A stretch of DNA of 64,000 bases from Sphingobacterium sp. UBA4616. GTDB taxonomy: Bacteria; Bacteroidota; Bacteroidia; Sphingobacteriales; Sphingobacteriaceae. Position numbers and translations under genes: made by a program. Location of the stretch: the NCBI GenBank assembly GCA_002386525.1, contig DGIS01000013.1:257614-321613 (forward strand), in the 5' to 3' direction. Of the stretch, positions 62,527-64,000 are shown in pieces. The notes under the pieces were generated by a model. That model ran no database searches. It was not told the origin of the DNA and was given only the letters and a program-made list of their open reading frames with translations. Each line of letters opens with the position of its first letter. Within the stretch, counting starts at the first letter, position 1.

Positions 62527-63987
62527 ATGATTTGTCGTATGTTACGTTTTTTAGTGTTTATTTCGTTTGTTTCAGTAGTGTTTTTTTCTTGTAAAGAGAA
62601 TCCTCCTACATATGGCGATGTTTTGGCGAAGGGGTTTGAAAATAAATCCTATAAAGATTTTGATACAATTGCGTATGTAAAAATCTTCCATGAAGTGTAC
62701 AGTAAGGAAAAATCGAAGTTGGTTAATCCAAGCTGGATGAAGGAATTAGCTGATTCCACGGACGGCATGACTTTAATTTCGGAACATCTCTTTGATGGTA
62801 GCATTGATACATTGCTGGCGTATTTTGAACGAAGTGAGGAACATGGCATTCGTACTAGTTATTTCCATACTTCAGCCATTAAAGAAACCTTGTTTTCTCT
62901 GCGGAAGCTGAAAACTAAAGACGTTGCGGAGGTCTACCCTTTATTAGCTAAGCTTGATTTATTGAGTACAGATGGACTGGTAGCTTATGTAAGTAGCCTA
63001 AAGTATGGTGTTGTCAACCCCAAGCGGCTCTATGGACGATATTTTGTTCCTCAAAAGCGTATGAACTATAGCAAAGTTGTGCACTTGCTGGACAGTGTGA
63101 AAATTGGAACTGTATTGACCGATATCCAACCTAAAAACCAATACTACGTTAAGTTTCAGAATCTGTTGCAAAGTGGAAATTTATCTGGTACGCAACGGAG
63201 CCAAGTGCTAATGGTATTGGAAAAATTGCGTTGGATGGGACAGGATTTTCCAGAAAGATATGTCTTTGTTAATATCCCTGAACAGCGTCTGCATATTATG
63301 GAAGATGGAAAGACAATCCAATTAATGAATGTATGCGTAGGTGAAACAGAAAATCCCGCCTATTCACGAAAAGGCGAGAACCATGAAACTCCTGTTATGC
63401 AGGGCATGTTGGATGCCATGCAAGTTAATCCAGTGTGGAATATTCCAAATAGTATTGTTAAAAAGGAGATATTAGCAAGCGTCCGAAATAATCCAAACTA
63501 CCTGGCGTCGCGCAACATGGTTGCTTATTACAAAGGTAAACAAGTGGATCCTGCCACTGTCAACTGGAATTCCGATTCTGTCGAGAACTTTCGTTTTAAA
63601 CAGAATCCCGGTTCGGATAATTCCTTGGGGAATGTGAAATTTTTATTTGAGAATCCATATTCCATTTACCTACACGACACGCCGGCAAAGCAAATGTTCG
63701 GGCAAAGTAATCGAGCCGTCAGCCACGGCTGTGTTCGTGTGGAAAAACCCGTGGATTTGGCATCTTACCTCGTCAATAATGAGAAACAGGCCGAAAAAAT
63801 TGCGAAGGAAATTACGACAGATTCCATTTCGAAGTCTCGTTGGGTCACTCTTAAACGCCAGATGCCAGTTTACATCACCTATTATACGACTTGGTTGGAT
63901 GATGGAGGGAACATTGTTACATATCCTGATATCTATGGTTATGATCCGCGCTTGAAAGAGGCGTTAAAGAAATATTGGGCTAACTAA
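62527..63987 (+). CDS. L,D-transpeptidase (YcbB-like) lipoprotein
   Basis: A 486-aa envelope protein with signal sequence and lipobox FFSC (Cys at about 23 from ATG 62527; ATG 62539 also possible), so probably a lipoprotein. The N-terminal helical/scaffold domain (to about 235) precedes a YkuD catalytic domain (VFVNIPEQRLHIMEDGK onward) with the HxxSHGCVRVE motif, catalytic Cys near 401. It forms 3-3 cross-links in peptidoglycan or attaches proteins to it. The frame closes 14 nt before the end of the window and looks complete. Confidence 0.93.
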   Translation: MICRMLRFLVFISFVSVVFFSCKENPPTYGDVLAKGFENKSYKDFDTIAYVKIFHEVYSKEKSKLVNPSWMKELADSTDGMTLISEHLFDGSIDTLLAYFERSEEHGIRTSYFHTSAIKETLFSLRKLKTKDVAEVYPLLAKLDLLSTDGLVAYVSSLKYGVVNPKRLYGRYFVPQKRMNYSKVVHLLDSVKIGTVLTDIQPKNQYYVKFQNLLQSGNLSGTQRSQVLMVLEKLRWMGQDFPERYVFVNIPEQRLHIMEDGKTIQLMNVCVGETENPAYSRKGENHETPVMQGMLDAMQVNPVWNIPNSIVKKEILASVRNNPNYLASRNMVAYYKGKQVDPATVNWNSDSVENFRFKQNPGSDNSLGNVKFLFENPYSIYLHDTPAKQMFGQSNRAVSHGCVRVEKPVDLASYLVNNEKQAEKIAKEITTDSISKSRWVTLKRQMPVYITYYTTWLDDGGNIVTYPDIYGYDPRLKEALKKYWAN

Positions 63988-64000
63988 TAGCAAAGGCTTA

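Overview
The window reads as chromosomal DNA of a Bacteroidota bacterium of the family Sphingobacteriaceae, most probably Sphingobacterium or a close relative. The evidence is the promoter grammar (TTG, about 20 nt, TAnnTTTG, the Bacteroidota -33/-7 pattern, seen before at least ten genes), weak Shine-Dalgarno sequences, and lineage-typical proteins: S46 dipeptidyl peptidase, GLPGLI/PNGase-F protein, DUF5686 outer-membrane protein and a 1243-residue single-chain PurL. The genus is an inference from protein flavour, not from a marker gene. No phage, insertion sequence, CRISPR array or rRNA was seen.

Layout. 1-407: 3' end of lysA. 544-2962: an unusual three-gene cassette (Lgt-like membrane protein, small two-helix membrane protein, Tes-like radical SAM enzyme), followed by a large MscS-type channel. 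5470-7325: divergent AraC regulator and AEC transporter. 7386-16326: core block with purL facing pheT, a coiled-coil protein, zapA, a very probable 6S RNA and rny. 16384-21985: HAD phosphatase, an Mpo1/DUF962-like membrane protein, a NatAB-type ABC exporter, engB and a UbiA-family prenyltransferase. 22066-30100: GLPGLI-PNGase F protein, an Lrp regulator divergent from a cysteine-synthase-like enzyme, DsbD and the DUF5686 protein. 30402-32759: RluA-type pseudouridine synthase and Dps.

32908-40179 is a glycogen operon (GH31, glgB, glgA, glgC). 40340-45645 holds a lipoprotein/MtfA pair, a GH123-like glycosidase and PoxB. 46192-53667 holds a lipoprotein, diacylglycerol kinase, PatB-like lyase, S46 peptidase, and OxyR followed closely by a ClC channel. 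53737-57134 holds riboflavin synthase, an unannotated candidate small RNA with its own promoter and terminator, an EamA transporter/esterase pair and a Crp-like regulator.

57135-61146 is a zone of gene decay: a frameshifted WG-repeat secreted protein, a second Crp-like regulator with an MBL-fold enzyme, tRNA-Lys, a LapA-like protein behind a trinucleotide repeat, and a P1B copper-ATPase pseudogene reduced to its two ends. 61415-63987 holds fbp and an L,D-transpeptidase lipoprotein.

Most of the window is ordinary housekeeping and envelope biology. The parts most worth following are the Lgt-like/radical SAM cassette (an Lgt fold lacking residues needed for lipoprotein acylation, next to an enzyme resembling the tetraether-lipid synthase family), the candidate sRNA at 54568-54650, the 6S RNA, and the leaderless-looking promoters.
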